Made by a program: the position numbers and the translations under genes. 64,000 nucleotides of DNA, taken from Tetrahymena thermophila SB210 (Eukaryota > Ciliophora > Oligohymenophorea > Hymenostomatida > Tetrahymenidae). The notes under the pieces are model-generated. The model searched no databases. It saw only the letters and a list, made by a program, of their open reading frames with translations, and was not told the DNA's origin. This document shows, in pieces, positions 1 to 13,700 of the stretch. Position 1 is the first letter of the stretch; each line of letters opens with the position of its first letter. The stretch is taken from NCBI RefSeq assembly GCF_000189635.1, contig NW_002476221.1, positions 62,001-126,000 of the forward strand, written 5' to 3'.

Positions 1-265
1 TAATGAATTATTTGTTTTTATATTTATTACGAAAAATGTTTATGACCATTTTTATTTGAAATGAAGATTGATTACATTTTTTAGCTTTCATTTTTTTTTT
101 CACAATTTTAAAAAATATTTTTGATTCCTAAATTTTATTCTACATAAAAATATTTGTTTTATGCAATTAAAATACTTTCTATTTTATTTACAGATTTTTA
201 ATAATCAATATTAAAAAAAATATCTTGTTTAATAGCAAAATTTTAACTGTTGAGTATTAAACTAA
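1..265. other. A+T-rich 5' flank, no gene seen
   Basis: Only A/T-rich sequence precedes the first gene. I see no coding-like stretch or repeat here; it is probably the promoter and 5' leader of the TPR gene. Confidence 0.5.
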
Positions 266-2228
266 ATGTAAAGGAGAATATTTTAAAGTTTAATAAAATA
301 GAATTTATTCATAAAGAATAAGAGTGTTTAGGGAATATATAGATCTAAATTTTATAATTTGCAAGCTTAAAGCTTTTCAACATCATAAAAAGAAGATATA
401 GATCTCAATTAGTTGACAAGTGAAATCGAATAGCTTAAAAAGAAAGTTGGAACAAACACTCAGCCAAAAAGCTCTATGTAAGATGGTAAAAATAAAAATA
501 GGTCAAATATTGTTAAAAAAAGTAAACTAAAATAATCAAATTAGAGTAGCTAAGTGAATTGAGTTAGTTCGAAGCATTTTAATCAGCATCTAGATACGCA
601 TCATTAGAAAAATTTGAGTTGGCAGAATAAAAATTTTAAGAAGCTCTAAATATACTAAATGAATAACAACCAGACAGAATAGATTTATAGATTATATTAA
701 TGAAAAGGTGAATAAATTTAAATTAGATAATTTTTATTCCACAAGCGAGAAAATTCATTTTTTATGAAAATATAATTAACAGGTTGGCTTTAATGTATAA
801 ATTGCAAGACAAAAATTACTTATTAACACCTCTTCTAGAAGATATATATTTTAAGCATCTAGCTTTTTATTCTTACAAAAATGTTGATTATATTAAAATT
901 TTAAAAAATCTACTGACTCATTACTGTATTTATGATTTAGAAAGGGTAAATAAATGCTTAAAAATTATACATTTTAGCTTTATATTTAATTTCTACTTTT
1001 AGTTTAATAATTAATTTTCACTTTTAATACAAATTTGTTTTAATAATTTATAGGGATCTATTTTTCTAGAAATGATTCTTGAATAACTTCAACATGAGGA
1101 AATTCCTAAAGTTATTGTTAGAGATATTTATTTATATGCTGGAGTAATTTTTAAATAAAATATTTATCCAATAAATTAATATTTATATTTAAGATAATCC
1201 ATGCTCTTAAAGGTGATGATTTCAATCAATCAGAAAGATTCCTATAAGAATCTATTTAGGCAGGTTTATAACCAATTCAAAAAGGTATAGCAATTAACAA
1301 TAGATTCATAATAATAAACTGAATTAAAACTATTAATGAAAAGGTATTGCTTATAACAATCTTGCTTGTGTAACTTATTGGAATTGTCTAAAGCTTCTTT
1401 TAGAGTTATCCCAAACAACAAAAGAAGAAGAAAAAAAGCAAAAGTAACTTCAAGAGGAGATATAAGAAAGAATTCAATTAGTTGCTCCATTAATAAAAAG
1501 AGCTTTTAATGCTTTTGAATGTTATTTAATTTTTTATTAAAATAAAAACTTAATAACTTATTTAAATATTTTTATAATAGTTGAAGAAAAAAATAGATAA
1601 AAAGATTAAATTAATGAATAATAATTTACGATACTTAAAAAGCTCTTTGATGAAGAATAAAAAGTTTTTGATCTTACTGGCTTAGTAATAAAATATTCAT
1701 ATATTAATTAATAAATTATTTAAAACTACAAAAAATTTTTAGAAACCTGAAGATGTTTTACTCAAAAATCCTATGAGTTCTGTATGTGCTATGAATATGG
1801 GAGAATTTTTATTTTATTCTGGAGATTTTAATGTAAAAATTATTTTTTTGAAATAGCTGCATAAATATTTTTTGTAAAACAAGGCAAGCTAATTTTGGTT
1901 ATAAGTTAGCCAATATTCATCTACAAAGCTTGAGTCATTACATCGTGTGCTAAGAACTATAGTAATATCAGCTTTAGCTGCTAAAAAACAAAATAAAATA
2001 GAATTTGCTGAAAATTTGTTGATTGATTGCTTAGAATATTCTGAAAACTATACCACATTTAATAAAGTCTTTGCTCTTGAATCATATTCTTAAATTTTGA
2101 AGTAATAAGGAAGAAATTATGAAGCAAATAGCTATTAACAATAATCAGATAATCTTAGAAATGTCCTTTCTTTTTGGGATGAAAGAAAAGAAAACATACT
2201 CATACCAGACTATGATTTCAAATTTTGA
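266..2228 (+). CDS. Mitochondrial-type TPR-repeat protein
   Basis: Eight-exon model giving 497 residues: exons 266-485, 545-707, 783-945, 1054-1143, 1194-1284, 1344-1520, 1581-1684 and 1743-2228, all GT-AG and adding up in frame. The first ATG opens a basic, serine-rich presequence (MQRRIFQSLIKQ... then FSTS near residue 40), as expected of a mitochondrial matrix-targeting signal. Helical TPR-like pairs follow: ASRYASLEKFELAEQKFQEA in exon 2, GIAYNNLACVTYWN in exon 6, and KIEFAENLLIDCLEYSE then GRNYEANSYQQQSDNLRN in exon 8. TPRs are protein-binding scaffolds. The mitochondrial signal plus TPRs recalls assembly factors such as TTC19, but I cannot establish that orthology. The protein ends FWDERKENILIPDYDFKF before TGA. 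Confidence 0.8.
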
Positions 2229-2581
2229 GTTTTCTTTAAGAATACTTAAAAACTATTAATTTATATTCATTTTGAACTGTTATTTGTAAAATATACTGAA
2301 CTTAATAAAACATTTTTTTGCTCAATTATTTTTATAAGGATTCCTAAGTTTAAACTAAATAAGAGATTATTTTTTCTAAAAATTGGTATTGATAACAAAA
2401 GTTATTCGAATTTCATATTTTTGTTAAAAAATAGACTAATTATTATTTTTGTTTAAAATAAAATTATTTATTAATTTTGTTCAAAATAAGATTATTTATT
2501 AATTTTGTTTAAGTTAGTAATAAGTTTAAATTAAAAAATTTTTAGGTCAGAATATTTTATAAAATTTAAAGTTTAATTACA
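2229..2581. other. Intergenic, nothing recognised
   Basis: A/T-rich spacer with short near-repeats of 'attatttattaattttgtt' around 2440-2515. No gene seen. Confidence 0.5.
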
Positions 2582-2981
2582 ATGTATTACAAATTAAAAT
2601 ATCTTATTTTATAATTAATATTTTCAACAATTATTTCTTTAACATTATTTTATATTCTATTAATGAATTTAGGATAAGTATTTTAAATAATTTAATTTTA
2701 TACTCATTTATTCTAAGTGTTTTTCTATTTATTAAATTTTTTATTTTTTGTAGAATGAAACCATTAGTTCAGTATTTAGGGTATTCTCAATATTATTAAT
2801 TCAATTTATTAATTTATCATCTGATTGTTTTATAATATTTTTTTTTTGTGTGATGGATATATATTCAGTCATTCAAATTCTGGCTATTCGAGTTGATTGG
2901 TTTTAGTCAGTTGAAAATGAAAAAAAACCTTACCTTCTATTTTTTTTTTCGATAATAACTATTAACAACTATTTAATCTGA
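2582..2981 (+). CDS. Possible small hydrophobic protein (doubtful)
   Basis: Two-exon model (2582-2677 and 2754-2981) of 107 residues, ending at a TGA. It is dominated by Ile, Leu and Phe, with two or three possible membrane segments (for example LQLIFSTIISLTLFYILL near residue 10). The only less biased stretch is near the end (SVIQILAIRVDWFQSVENEKK). No family is recognised. In DNA this rich in A/T, a hydrophobic open frame can arise by chance, so transcript evidence decides whether it is a gene. Confidence 0.3.
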
Positions 2982-3129
2982 ATTATTAAAAAAATAGAAG
3001 AAATTAATTAAAAAGACTCTTCAAAATCCTGTAAACAAATTCTATTAAAAACATAAATATTAAGAGGATAATAGTCAGATCTCAAAAAGTAACAAAAATA
3101 ATATTTTATTTTAAGAAAGCAAATATTAA

Positions 3130-4696
3130 ATGGGTAATACATGCTGTTGTACCAACTAAGCATAAGATTAGTAGAATTAAATAGAAGGAATAACTTAACG
3201 CAAGCCTGAGCTTCCTGAAAATGCATTTGATGATGACTAAGAATAAAATACTACAACTAAAATAGGTAATTAGTTAAAATTTAACGAAAAGGATATTTAA
3301 ATATAAAAAGACTATATCAATAGTTTAAGCTTTAATGAGCTATGCAAATTAAATAATACTAATATCAAACACTCTAAAAAAGCAACTCAGATTCATTTTT
3401 ATATTATAGAAATAAATATAAAGTATTAATTTATAATTTTTACAGGAAAAACTACTAAAGTAAATGCAGCTCCTCATAATGATGATTAAACAAATGCAAA
3501 TTCATTATAGAATGATAGAAAAGACTCAAGTAGAAGCATAACTAAAGATGTTTATGATGATAATTCAAAAAATGCAGTGACTTATTCTCATAATATAGAT
3601 CCTGGTTAATAATTTCATCTTCCTCTTCCAGATATTGCAAAGCCTATAACTGTTATACCCGAATTTCTTAATGAAAATGCAAAAAATACTCTTCTTTCTT
3701 AAGGAGACTTTTTATATGATGAAGATGCTCCTGATGATAAGCAATTACCACATGCAGGTCCATATGAATTTGAAAACGGATCAGTTTATATTGGGTAATG
3801 GAAAAATGGCAATAGACATGGTCGTGGAAAATAATATTGGAATGATGGAAGCCTTTATGAAGGATACTGGAGAAATAGTAAATTTATTCTACTAAAAAAT
3901 AATAAAGTTTTTTTGAAATTATTTAATCAATTTTTAGTTTAAAAAAATAAAACTTTAAAATAATATTTTTATAAATCAAGATATGGCAGAAGGAAAAGGT
4001 AGATTAGTCCACTCTGATGGTGACATATATATTGGTAGATGGCACAAAGATAAGGCTAATGGAATGGGAGTATATCTACACATAGATGGAGCTAAATACG
4101 AAGGTGAGTGGATTGATGATAAGCAAAATGGTATGGGTACAGAATCTTGGCCAGATGGAGCAGTGTACAAAGGATAATATGTAGATGGAAAAAAAGAAGG
4201 ATATGGAAAGTTTATGTGGGCTGATGGCTCAGTATATGAAGGATAATTTATAAAAAATAATATACATGGCAAAGGTACCTATAGCTGGCCTGATGGAAGA
4301 TAGTATATTGGTGATTGGGTAGATAACAGAATGGAAGGAAAGGGAGTATTTACTTGGAGTGATGGAAGAAAGTATGAAGGAGAATATTTGGATGATAAAA
4401 AGCATGGATATGGTGTTTTTGAATGGCCAGATGGTAAAAATAAAAATTTTTTTAATTAGTTTTAAATATTTTTTTTTAATAGGAAGAGTGTATAAGGGAT
4501 ATTGGGAAAATGGTAAATAACATGGTGTTGGTTATTTTACAGGACCTAATGCTATAGAGAAAAAGGGTGAGTGGAAGAATGGCAAAAGAGAAAGATGGTA
4601 TAAAGATTATTAATTTTACTTTACTAAAAAACTTTAAATCACTTTAAAAAATATAGGATCTCTGAAGATGATGAAAATAAAGAAAAACAAAAATGA
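3130..4696 (+). CDS. MORN-repeat protein with acylation-type N terminus
   Basis: Five exons (3130-3265, 3446-3877, 3981-4433, 4483-4597, 4657-4696) give 391 residues. The start is MGNTCCC: Gly2 with a small polar context fits N-myristoylation and the cysteines fit palmitoylation, so membrane attachment is inferred. After an acidic, Ser/Asn-rich linker of about 150 residues come nine MORN repeats of about 23 residues ([54 protein letters not shown] and so on) and a decayed tenth. The tail is acidic ([11 protein letters not shown]). MORN proteins bind membranes, phosphoinositides or ciliary and cortical structures. The intron 3266-3445 is 180 bases and open in frame, so its splicing is uncertain. 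Confidence 0.9.
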
Positions 4697-5473
4697 TCAA
4701 AAACAAAAAATTTGTTGCATAAAAATTAAAATAAAAAAATTAAATTCATTTAAATTTAAAGAGAAGTAAAATTCTCTTTTAAGAGATTTCTTGAAGATGA
4801 AGTAAATATTTGTAAATATTCTAATTATAAATAAATAAAATAATAAATAAATACATTATAAATTGTATATCTATAAATCTAGTTTACTCGATTTTTCATT
4901 TGTTTGTTCTTATTTTTTAGGATATCTTCATGCAAATTATTTTTTTATGTTTTTTAAATGCAAATTTTAGTTGAATTTATTTTTCTCAAAATTAGTTTTT
5001 AAAATTAAATCTCCATTAAAATAAAAATATAAAAGTTAAAGATATTATTAAAAGCATTATACAATTACAGATAGTATGCAAGGTTTAATTATTTTAATTA
5101 ATCATTAAAAAAAAATATTTTATTGATCATTTTAACATTAAAATTAATTAAATAAATAATTCTTAAATGTTAAAATTAATATTGTCTAATATTTTTATAT
5201 AATTTTTCTAATTTGTTTTTTTAATAATATTTTTATTTTTTAGATAGAAAGTTAAAATAATAGTAAAATAATTTCAATTTTTTTTAAGATATAATTTCAA
5301 TATAAATATTTAATTTTTGGTAAATTTATTTTAATTTGAATTATAAAGATAGATAAAGTTACTTTTAGTTTTAATAATACAACTTTTTTATTCAATATCA
5401 GAATGATAATTTTGAGTATACCAATTTTTTTAATTTTAAAAGCTTTTAAATTTATTTTTATTTTTGAATTCTA
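4697..5473. other. Intergenic between convergent genes
   Basis: Very A/T-rich spacer between the 3' ends of the MORN gene and the LRR gene. No coding-like stretch recognised. Confidence 0.5.
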
Positions 5474-7900
5474 TCAATCATGACTGTCCTTAAACTTAAA
5501 TTTTTATGATTAACTAAATTTTTATTTTGAAAAAATAAATTACGAGTTCATTAATACTATATTTTAGAGATCTTTTTTATGATTCAAACACTACATAAGA
5601 CTAGTTATGACTTCTTTTTAAGATGTACTAATAAAAAATATTTATTTAAAAGCTTTAATTAATACTTTACCTCAGAATTAAATAAATAGAAACCAAACTA
5701 TTTAAGTGCAATAGTCCATCTTCCACACAATATAGAAACTTAGAGTCTTAAAAGCTAATTTGAAATAAAGTTTTATATTTATGAAAAATAAATAATGATA
5801 AAATATTACGATAAATCTAATTTTAAGTATTTTATTTTGTTGCAGCTTGATAACAAAATAGGAAGGTTCGTAAAATTAATATCAATAAGGTCATTTTCAC
5901 TGTTTTTAAATTTTAATTAATAAATAATAATTTTATATTAAAACATACTATATTTTTATAGACAAGCTTGTTAGATTAATTAAGCCTTATAAAGTTATAA
6001 ATAATTCTTAGGCTCCTTATTCTATCAAAGCACTGAATCTGTTTTAATGAAATTTTCATAAGATTAAGTTAATTATCAAATAAATTTTTACTGAATTTCC
6101 AAAATTAATTAACTCAAATTGATCAGTTTAGAAAGTTCTTATCCTAATAATTAGACAGATTCATTTGTAATTTAAAACTAATCATCTCTTTTAAAAATTA
6201 AAAAATAAATACTGAGTATAAGAAGTTTATTTATTACTTAATAGTAATGTCTAATTTATTTAATCGTTTTAAGCTAGATAATAAGAATTAGTCATCTTAT
6301 TTTTCACACTCATCAAATTTATCTATGCTTTATAAGCTAAACATATCTTATGCTGTTAATATGCTAAATATTAAATCTTATTAATTTTAATCATCAAATT
6401 CAAAAAAATATGCTTTTATAGATTTATAATTACAATTAAAGATAATTCAAATTATTTGTTATTTGTAAATTGGAATTTTTAAACAAAGTTAAAATGATTT
6501 TCATGAAAAAGAAATATTATATTTTAGGAAAAATAAGTAAATAAATAAATAAAATTAAATCTGAAGGTATTTATATCAGTTTATACATAAAATCTAAGCT
6601 TAAGGATTCAAGGTTTTTGCATCTAGTAATTCCAGCACTAAGCCATTTAATACCATCTTAAGTATACTAATTTCCCCTATTTTTAAAAATTTTCTGAAAT
6701 AAAGAACAATAAAAAATATTAAATACTATATCATTAGAGATAAATTAACTAATGAGTATAAATTTGATAAAGACTCTGCTATACTAATCAAACCCTGGTC
6801 ATTAATTTAATTATTTCTTTTTTTATATTATATTATTCTATTTATTTGATTAAGATTTTATTTTACTATAAGTTTATATTCAAAATTTGAATATTTTAGT
6901 AGTTGGAAATTCCAAAAGCCAAAGAATGAGCTCCAATATTACTTATTTTGCTTGTTCTTAAAGAAAAACATAAAATATGATTTAATGACTGTCATTTTGA
7001 ATTTTACTAAAGATATAAAATAAGAGATGATATTTTTAAACACTCTGCTAAATCATTTCCTAATTTTTCTAAACCTTAATCGCCAATAAGATTTCCTCTT
7101 AGTTATTTAATTATATTTTTAAAATTTCATTTATAAAATAAATTAATTCAAAATTTTACCTTAAATCTAATGTTAAACTGTTAAGATTTTCAAGTTTCTT
7201 AATATATTCACCTAAACTAGCTGCTCCTTACTACTCAATTTAATTTCCACTTCATAATATTTAGCAACTTAAAATTAATTTACTAAAAATATAAAATAAT
7301 TTTACTATAAATCAAGTACTAAACTCTCTAAAGATTTACATCTCGATATTCCATATATAAGTCCTAATGCACCTTTTTATTCTATTGAGTTACCTCTAAT
7401 TTAAAATAAAATTTAAAAACTTTATAATTTAAATAAGCATACGATAAATTAATATTGATTGAATTAAGTCCTTCACATTTTGAAATTCCTTAACCGAGCT
7501 CAAGAGCTATTTAACTATCTATTTAATTACTCCTATTTATTTATTTGATGAAATATTTCAAATGCTTATAAATAATTTTTTTAAACCTTAAATCAATAGT
7601 AAGAAATTTTAAGTTTGAGCATTTGCTAATTTATTAACTCAATTTTTAAGCACTGAATTCGATTTTCTAATTTCTTAAAAAACTTAAATTATTTGTTTTG
7701 AAATTTTTAAAATGATACTTAAAAACAAGATTTATTTCATTAATTTGTTTGAGATCAAAGTTTTCTAGCTTTTTAATCAAAAATATTAAATTATTTTTAT
7801 TAAACCCTAAAATAATTTAATTTACCATATAAATATTTTGAATTTACATATTTTGAAATAACTTTTTTTTTTTACTTAACTCACTAATAATCTTTTTTAT
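5474..7900 (-). CDS. Leucine-rich-repeat protein, one repeat per 90-base exon
   Basis: Minus-strand LRR gene of the ciliate NLR-like type (pattern GNxIxxxGAxxLxxxIxxCxxLxxLxLDL). Seven successive exons, read at 7443-7532, 7306-7395, 7160-7249, 7008-7097, 6867-6956, 6727-6816 and 6587-6676, are each exactly 90 bases and encode one 30-residue repeat. Their introns (47-62 bases) all lie in phase 2 after the closing leucine. Clear repeats include GNSIEQKGALGLIYGISRCK, GNQIEQQGAASLGEYIKKLE and GNLIGDQGLEKLGNDLAECL. Another repeat lies upstream (near 7590-7700) and decayed ones continue downstream. A plausible TGA is at 5474-5476. The start is not resolved and may lie anywhere from about 7740 to 8050. 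LRRs bind proteins; partner and location are unknown. Confidence 0.75.
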
Positions 7901-8467
7901 AAATTCAATTGTTATAATAAAATAATAATTTATTTGTTCAATTGTAGATTAATAATTTTTTCCCAATTTTAGTGAGAAATTTTAATTTAAAAAAGAACTA
8001 AATCTAGTTATTTTTTTTTTATGAATAATTTATTTTAATTTATTAGGAATCATTTTTAAGAACATATTTGATGCATCATTAAGTTAATAAAAATAAATAA
8101 AAATTTTTTAATTTTAATATTAAACTTAATCGAATTGAGAAATAGTTTAAATTTTATATATGGAATTTTATTTTAAGGTGCTATTCCCTTACTTACTTAA
8201 TTAACATGGTTAATATCTTTTAATAAATATTGAAAAAGAAAAAAACGAATTTTAATAATTAAAATATCTCTATCTATAAAATTATAAATTTGATGATCAA
8301 TGAAATATATAATAAAAAATACAATTAATATAAATTACTCATATGTTTATTTTTTAGATAATTTAAAGATTTTTTTTACTTTCAGTTTTTATTAAGGAAA
8401 ATTTAGTAATTATATGAGTATATATGTATGTACCAAAGTTTAACTTGAATGTTATTATATTTTATTT
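7901..8467. other. Intergenic, possible first exon of the LRR gene
   Basis: A/T-rich. A minus-strand ATG near 8075 could start the LRR gene, but no convincing coding sequence follows it. Confidence 0.35.
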
Positions 8468-9721
8468 TCAAATTTGAAGGTAATGATTACTAAATTTATC
8501 GAATTCATCAAAGTCCCTTTTAACTGCATATTAAGGACCAGGATTGTCATTTAGAGGTGCAGCGATATTTATTTTTTATCCGTAGCCAAAGGAAATATCT
8601 TTAAATCTTTTTTAAACAACAGGCTTTTCATTAATTTTATAAGTTGTGAGAGGTGGGACTTACTTATCACAATATTCATTGAACATTTTAAGTCTCTAAT
8701 AGATACTGAATTTCCTCTTTTCATTGCCTATCTTCTCACTGACATTGTATGTGTTTGGAGGAGGATTACCTTCTTAGAAAAGAGGAGAATATATCATTCT
8801 ATCAGCATATTTTAAATAATTTTTTCTGTAGTGTTCATAGCTTAGTCCGAAGCTTTTACCAGGTTCTACACCTTAAGTTATGCAATGAGTTTATGAAAGG
8901 GATCTTTTTTCTCTGCTTCTTTCTGTTTCGCAACCAGATTTACTGCAGCTTCTTTATTAAATATATGAAGTATTGTTTAATTCAGGAGATTCTGGGTATC
9001 TAATCTTATAGTGATTCTAATCTTCTAAGTAGCGCTTAACTTTATGCCCATTTGGAGCTGGTGTAGTTTAGGCTTTTTCTATATGCTTAGGAGGGAAAAT
9101 ATCTGTATTTTTGCCTAATCCAAAGCTTGTTGACCTTTTTTTAAGAGTATTGGGAATATTTATCTTGTTTTTGTATGTGCCTGGAAGTTTAGGATCTGGG
9201 AATCTTTGAGCTTGAGGGAATTTATGTGAAGGAGCTGAATTCCTCCATGTTGCAACAGATTGTCTCCATAAAGGAATTTCTTAATACACTCCATCTACAA
9301 ATTTAGTAGGATCTAATTTGCTAAAGTCTATCGAGTTTTTCATAGTGTTTTAACCAGCCCCAGATGCTGTATAATAAGTTCCATTAAATGTTCTGTACAT
9401 AGTTGAAGCAAGAGAATTGGCTTTTACTGATGTATATTCACTCTTTTAGACTGAATTAATTCTTTTGCGATTAGAATAAGCACTTGAAGGTTTATCGTAA
9501 TGGGTCGGAGATTGTTAGTCATCTGAACCAAAATTTTTAACTTAATTTTCTTCAGTTCTATCTGGAGAATAGTAATTATCTCCTTGATATTTATTATTAG
9601 AATTTACATCTGTTTTTTAGGTATCATAATTGCTTCTTATCTATCTTCTTTGTGATGAATTAGTTTATGGTCTAGTTTTGCTAGAGGTTGTAGATGGTCT
9701 ACTATTTCTATCTTGATTCAT
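8468..9721 (-). CDS. STPGR/SHIPPO-like protein (probable axonemal)
   Basis: Uninterrupted 417-codon frame with many in-frame TAA/TAG, from ATG at 9721 to TGA at 8468. The N-terminal third is Ser/Asn/Gln-rich and disordered (MNQDRNSRPSTTSSKTRP). Degenerate PG-rich motifs follow: DPKLPGTYKNKINIPNTL, GVEPGKSFGLSYEHYRKN, NPPPNTYNVSEKIGNEKRKF, VPPLTTYKINEK and finally NPGPQYAVKRDFDEF. This Pro-Gly-Pro-x-Tyr periodicity marks the sperm-tail PG-rich (SHIPPO/ODF3) group, many of whose members sit inside or on doublet microtubules of cilia. I infer an axonemal or cortical role. It is an intronless relative of the protein at 47-49.5 kb, with weaker repeats. Confidence 0.8.
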
Positions 9722-10743
9722 AATGATTCAACTTATATTCTTTTAATAATTAGATTTTTTTCTAATGAAAACTAATGGGAGTATGCGTATTATTTTTTGT
9801 GAGTTTTATTCTGTTATCAAGTTTGAGTTTAAAAACTTCTCAATTATAAATGTCAGAACTTTATTATAATTTGTTTATTGATTGTTTATATTATTATTTA
9901 ATATGTATTAGTTTTGTTTGGCTATTAATTTTTATTATGCAAATCATTATTACAAGGTGAATATTAATCTTATTTTTGATTGATTTAAATTTCATAAATC
10001 TTTGTATTTGTGGTGTAATTAAATCAATTTTATTAATCTTTAGATCCCTTAAACACCATTATTTTTTATTTTAATCCTCAAATCTTATCTCAAAGCAATT
10101 ACTTTTAATAATTAATAAAATTAATACTAAATATTCTTCTCTAAATGACTAAAGTTATTTGTATTGTATTTTATTAGTAAAAAAATTAATTATATTTGAA
10201 AAAATAATAAGAAAAAATGAATTTTAATAATCTCATAAAAAATAAAATAATTACATAAAGAATTAAAAATTTTTTATTTTAAACATTAATTAAATTGTTT
10301 TTATTATTTTAGTCTTAATTTTTTCTCACTTATTTAAACTTGAAAATTCTATTATTATTTTTTTATATATCACTTTAAAAAAAAGAAAATAAAAAGTTTT
10401 TTTAATATTAATTTTTTAAAAAAAATTATTTTACAAATTAATTAAAACATTATGTAAGATACATATTAATATTTTAAAAAACTAAAAATCCTTATTTGAT
10501 AAGATTTTAATAATTTATTAAAAATTTTTTAATATGCTAAAATTATGGGATTGAAAAAAAAGTTTTGAATATTTCATTTTTGCAGAAATTAATGAAGATT
10601 AATAATATATTTATTTATTAGAAATAAAAGTTATTTAGGATTATAGTTGTATTTTTGAAGCTTGTATTTAGTAAGCCTAGTATTAAGCTTTTTAAAAATT
10701 ACTATTGAAATTTAATTTTGCTATTAATTAAAATTTTATTTAT
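9722..10743. other. Intergenic, nothing recognised
   Basis: About 1 kb of A/T-rich DNA holding the 5' flank of the STPGR gene and the 3' flank of PIGN copy 1. No coding-like sequence or repeat was recognised. Confidence 0.5.
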
Positions 10744-13700
10744 TCAAACTTATTGAATTTTTGTAAATTTGAAGAGATAATGAGCAATGAAAAATAGTAG
10801 TGTATATAAAAATACTAGCATACTACTTAATACAAAACGAGCAACACTAGTTCCTTTTGTTTGCCATGATCCTTCAGTTTTGACCATTAAAAAGAAATTA
10901 ATTGTCATTATTTCTGCATAAATTAAGCTAATTATAAATAAGCCAACAGATTTTAGTTTTTGATATGCTGATCTGCAAATTATAACAAAAGCAGAAGAAC
11001 CACATAAGAAAGGGAATGCAAGGTTGAATACCATTAAAGCTAATGTAACGACTTCATTTAGGTTAGCTAAGAATCTAGTTACAGATTCATAATTGAAGCT
11101 TCCTAAACTAACTATATCCTAAATACCAAAGAAAGATATATTCATAAGTAGGATAAATTTGAATAATAAATAAAAATGGTATGGAACTATTTTATCTGTT
11201 TGGAAGAGAACTGATATTTCTTTTTCATGTTCAATCCATGCTTTAAGAAGGCATGCGAATATAATGTAAAACAAATTATCGTAGGAAATTCCAAATAAGA
11301 GTGAGAGATTGCACATTACTACGACTAATGAATATAGTCTTAGATTAGAATCTGAGTTTTTATGTAAATTTAAAAAGCATACACTTCCTATCAGAGAAAA
11401 TAAAATAACCCAATTAATACCAAATACTAAATATGGTACAGTAGAAGATGAAACAGTTCTCAAATATAAAGATATACCTCCACAGTATAAAGTCAGAACA
11501 GTCATAACTTTTACACTTTTTTCTAATTCCTACTTAAAATAAAAAAATGAAAAGTAGAATACAGTGATCGATATTGCAGCAAAACCAATAGCATACCAAA
11601 TATCATTTGCTATTGAAATTGGGGGAAGAATTGGGAATACTGATATCATAAGGCATAAGATACTCCATGCAATAGTTTTGTTTGATATTTTTCCAAAAGA
11701 ATATTTAGCATGTATCAAGCTAAAAATAGAAACTGCAATAAAGTTGTAACCAATAAATTATCTCTCGTAAAAAGAATACATAAGGCATTGACCAGCTATA
11801 GCTATAAGAATATAGCAAGCAACTTATTTCAAAATACCGAAATCCCAACCTTGATTCAAGAATGATCTCTATTAATAGAATTAATACAAGAAATAAAGTG
11901 GTAAGCCAAAGTAAGCGTAATACACTAGTTTAGACTCAGTTAAATTTAAATAAATGAGGGAAAACAAACCAAACAGTATTACTAGTATTAAGCAAACATT
12001 CTTATAGAATGGAATTTTATTTTATGTGATAATCTTAGATTCAATCTCTTCAGATGTATTATTATATCTAAATACTGCTATTAAGCACAGCAACATAAAA
12101 CTAGCATATCCTGTACCAACAACAGCTTAAAGGATTTATTTTTAATATAATTTTAAATAGACAATGCCATTTTTTATATTATCTAATTCATCATAAGTGT
12201 CAGAAATTATTTTTTTAAGCTCTTCCTTTTATTATTCAGATGTGAATTTGCCATTATCAGTAACTGTTTCTAACTTATCTACTTATTGCTTTAATTAAGT
12301 AAGACTATCAAAAACATATTAGGGAGAATATTTGTATTCAGTAAAAAACCACTTTTGCTTTGATTAAACTAGTTGCTATATTTTCTCATAAATTTTTTAT
12401 AACTAGAAAGCGTTTTATATTAATGCATATGCCTTTTACAGATCGTTGATGTTTAATACATGCAAAGGTAGGACTCCTTCGTTATTAGTAGGAATAGGGA
12501 TTCCTAATAAAACTGATATTAAGCTTGGTAGCTAGTTTTAATCAATATCAACTCTTTTTTTCATAGTAAGACCCCACTTTTTGGAAAATTCATCATGAGT
12601 CTCAGGGTTTTCAGGATCGAGCTCATTTTCAGCAGGTTTAATACTTGCTCCCCAGATAACAAATGGTGTAAAAGTATTTTAAGGATTACCATCACCATGG
12701 GCTCCATTGTCTGCCATGCCATGATCTGATAATAAAATAAATACAGTTTCTCCGTCGTCTTTGTAATAATTTCTAATTTTTTCTTCTACTTTTTCTATTA
12801 GCTTGCCAGTAGTAAGAATTGATTGATGATACTCTTTGTTAATAGGCTTGAATGCTGGTCCTATAGCATCAGATGAAATCCAATTCATATAGATTAATAA
12901 TTATTCTGATTATAGCTTTTGCTAATCTTCTTTAAGAGTAACATATTCTTTAAGTAGTTTATGAGGAACTTCGCCTTTCTCCATAGTACCATTATTGAAT
13001 AGTCTTGTAACTTTTTAATAAATTAGCTAATCAAATGTACTGGCCTATTTATGATCATTATAATTTACTGCTGAATCTGGATAAATGTCAGCTCTTACGC
13101 AAGAAGGGCACCTCGAGCTTTCAAAAATATTGTGCAAAAGCTCAGGACCAAAAAATAATCCAGCCTAGACATAGTTAAAAAGTTTATCATATTTTAAAGG
13201 ACCAGGAGAAGTCCAACCACTTAAAATAGCTGTCATATCCTCTTAGTAACCTCCCATCATATTTTAAACACAAACTCTAGACTCTGTAGGAACTATTGCA
13301 TGTTAAATACCAAAATTAGCTTTTCCTTCTTTAATACGGTTATGGATAAGAGGTACTCTTGGCTTGCCTATTTCTGGTTCGTAGGATTTGTTTTGTAGTC
13401 CATAAATTATGTCAGCACGGCCTCCATCGTATTAGAATATGACTACCCTTTTAGCAAAGCGGCTTTTATTTAATGATTCAATAGGCGTCATTCCTAAAGG
13501 TTTCCAAGCTTAAATGTAAACATCAAATACACTGAAAAGGAAAACTAAGTGAAAAACAGCTGAAAACCCAATAGTCAGCCATAAAAATGTGTTCTACTTT
13601 TTTTACCTTTTAATAACATCTTCAGCCTTAGCAACTAAATTTGATTCTATATCTAAGCTTTTAATTATATATGTCTAATTATCTTAACTTATTTCTTCTA

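Noticed and set aside
522-544. A 23-base mini-intron in the TPR gene.
   Set aside because: A normal 59-base intron from 486 to 544 shares the acceptor, restores the same frame and fits the other introns of the gene.
1833-1856. A 24-base mini-intron in the last TPR exon.
   Set aside because: Its length is a multiple of three and the frame is open through it, so no intron is needed.
3976-4272. Minus-strand Pro/Ser-rich ORF of 98 codons.
   Set aside because: It is the antisense shadow of the MORN repeats, whose periodicity makes the opposite strand repetitive as well.
11309-11749. Plus-strand ORFs inside the PIGN region.
   Set aside because: Antisense shadows of the minus-strand PIGN frame, which has family motifs.
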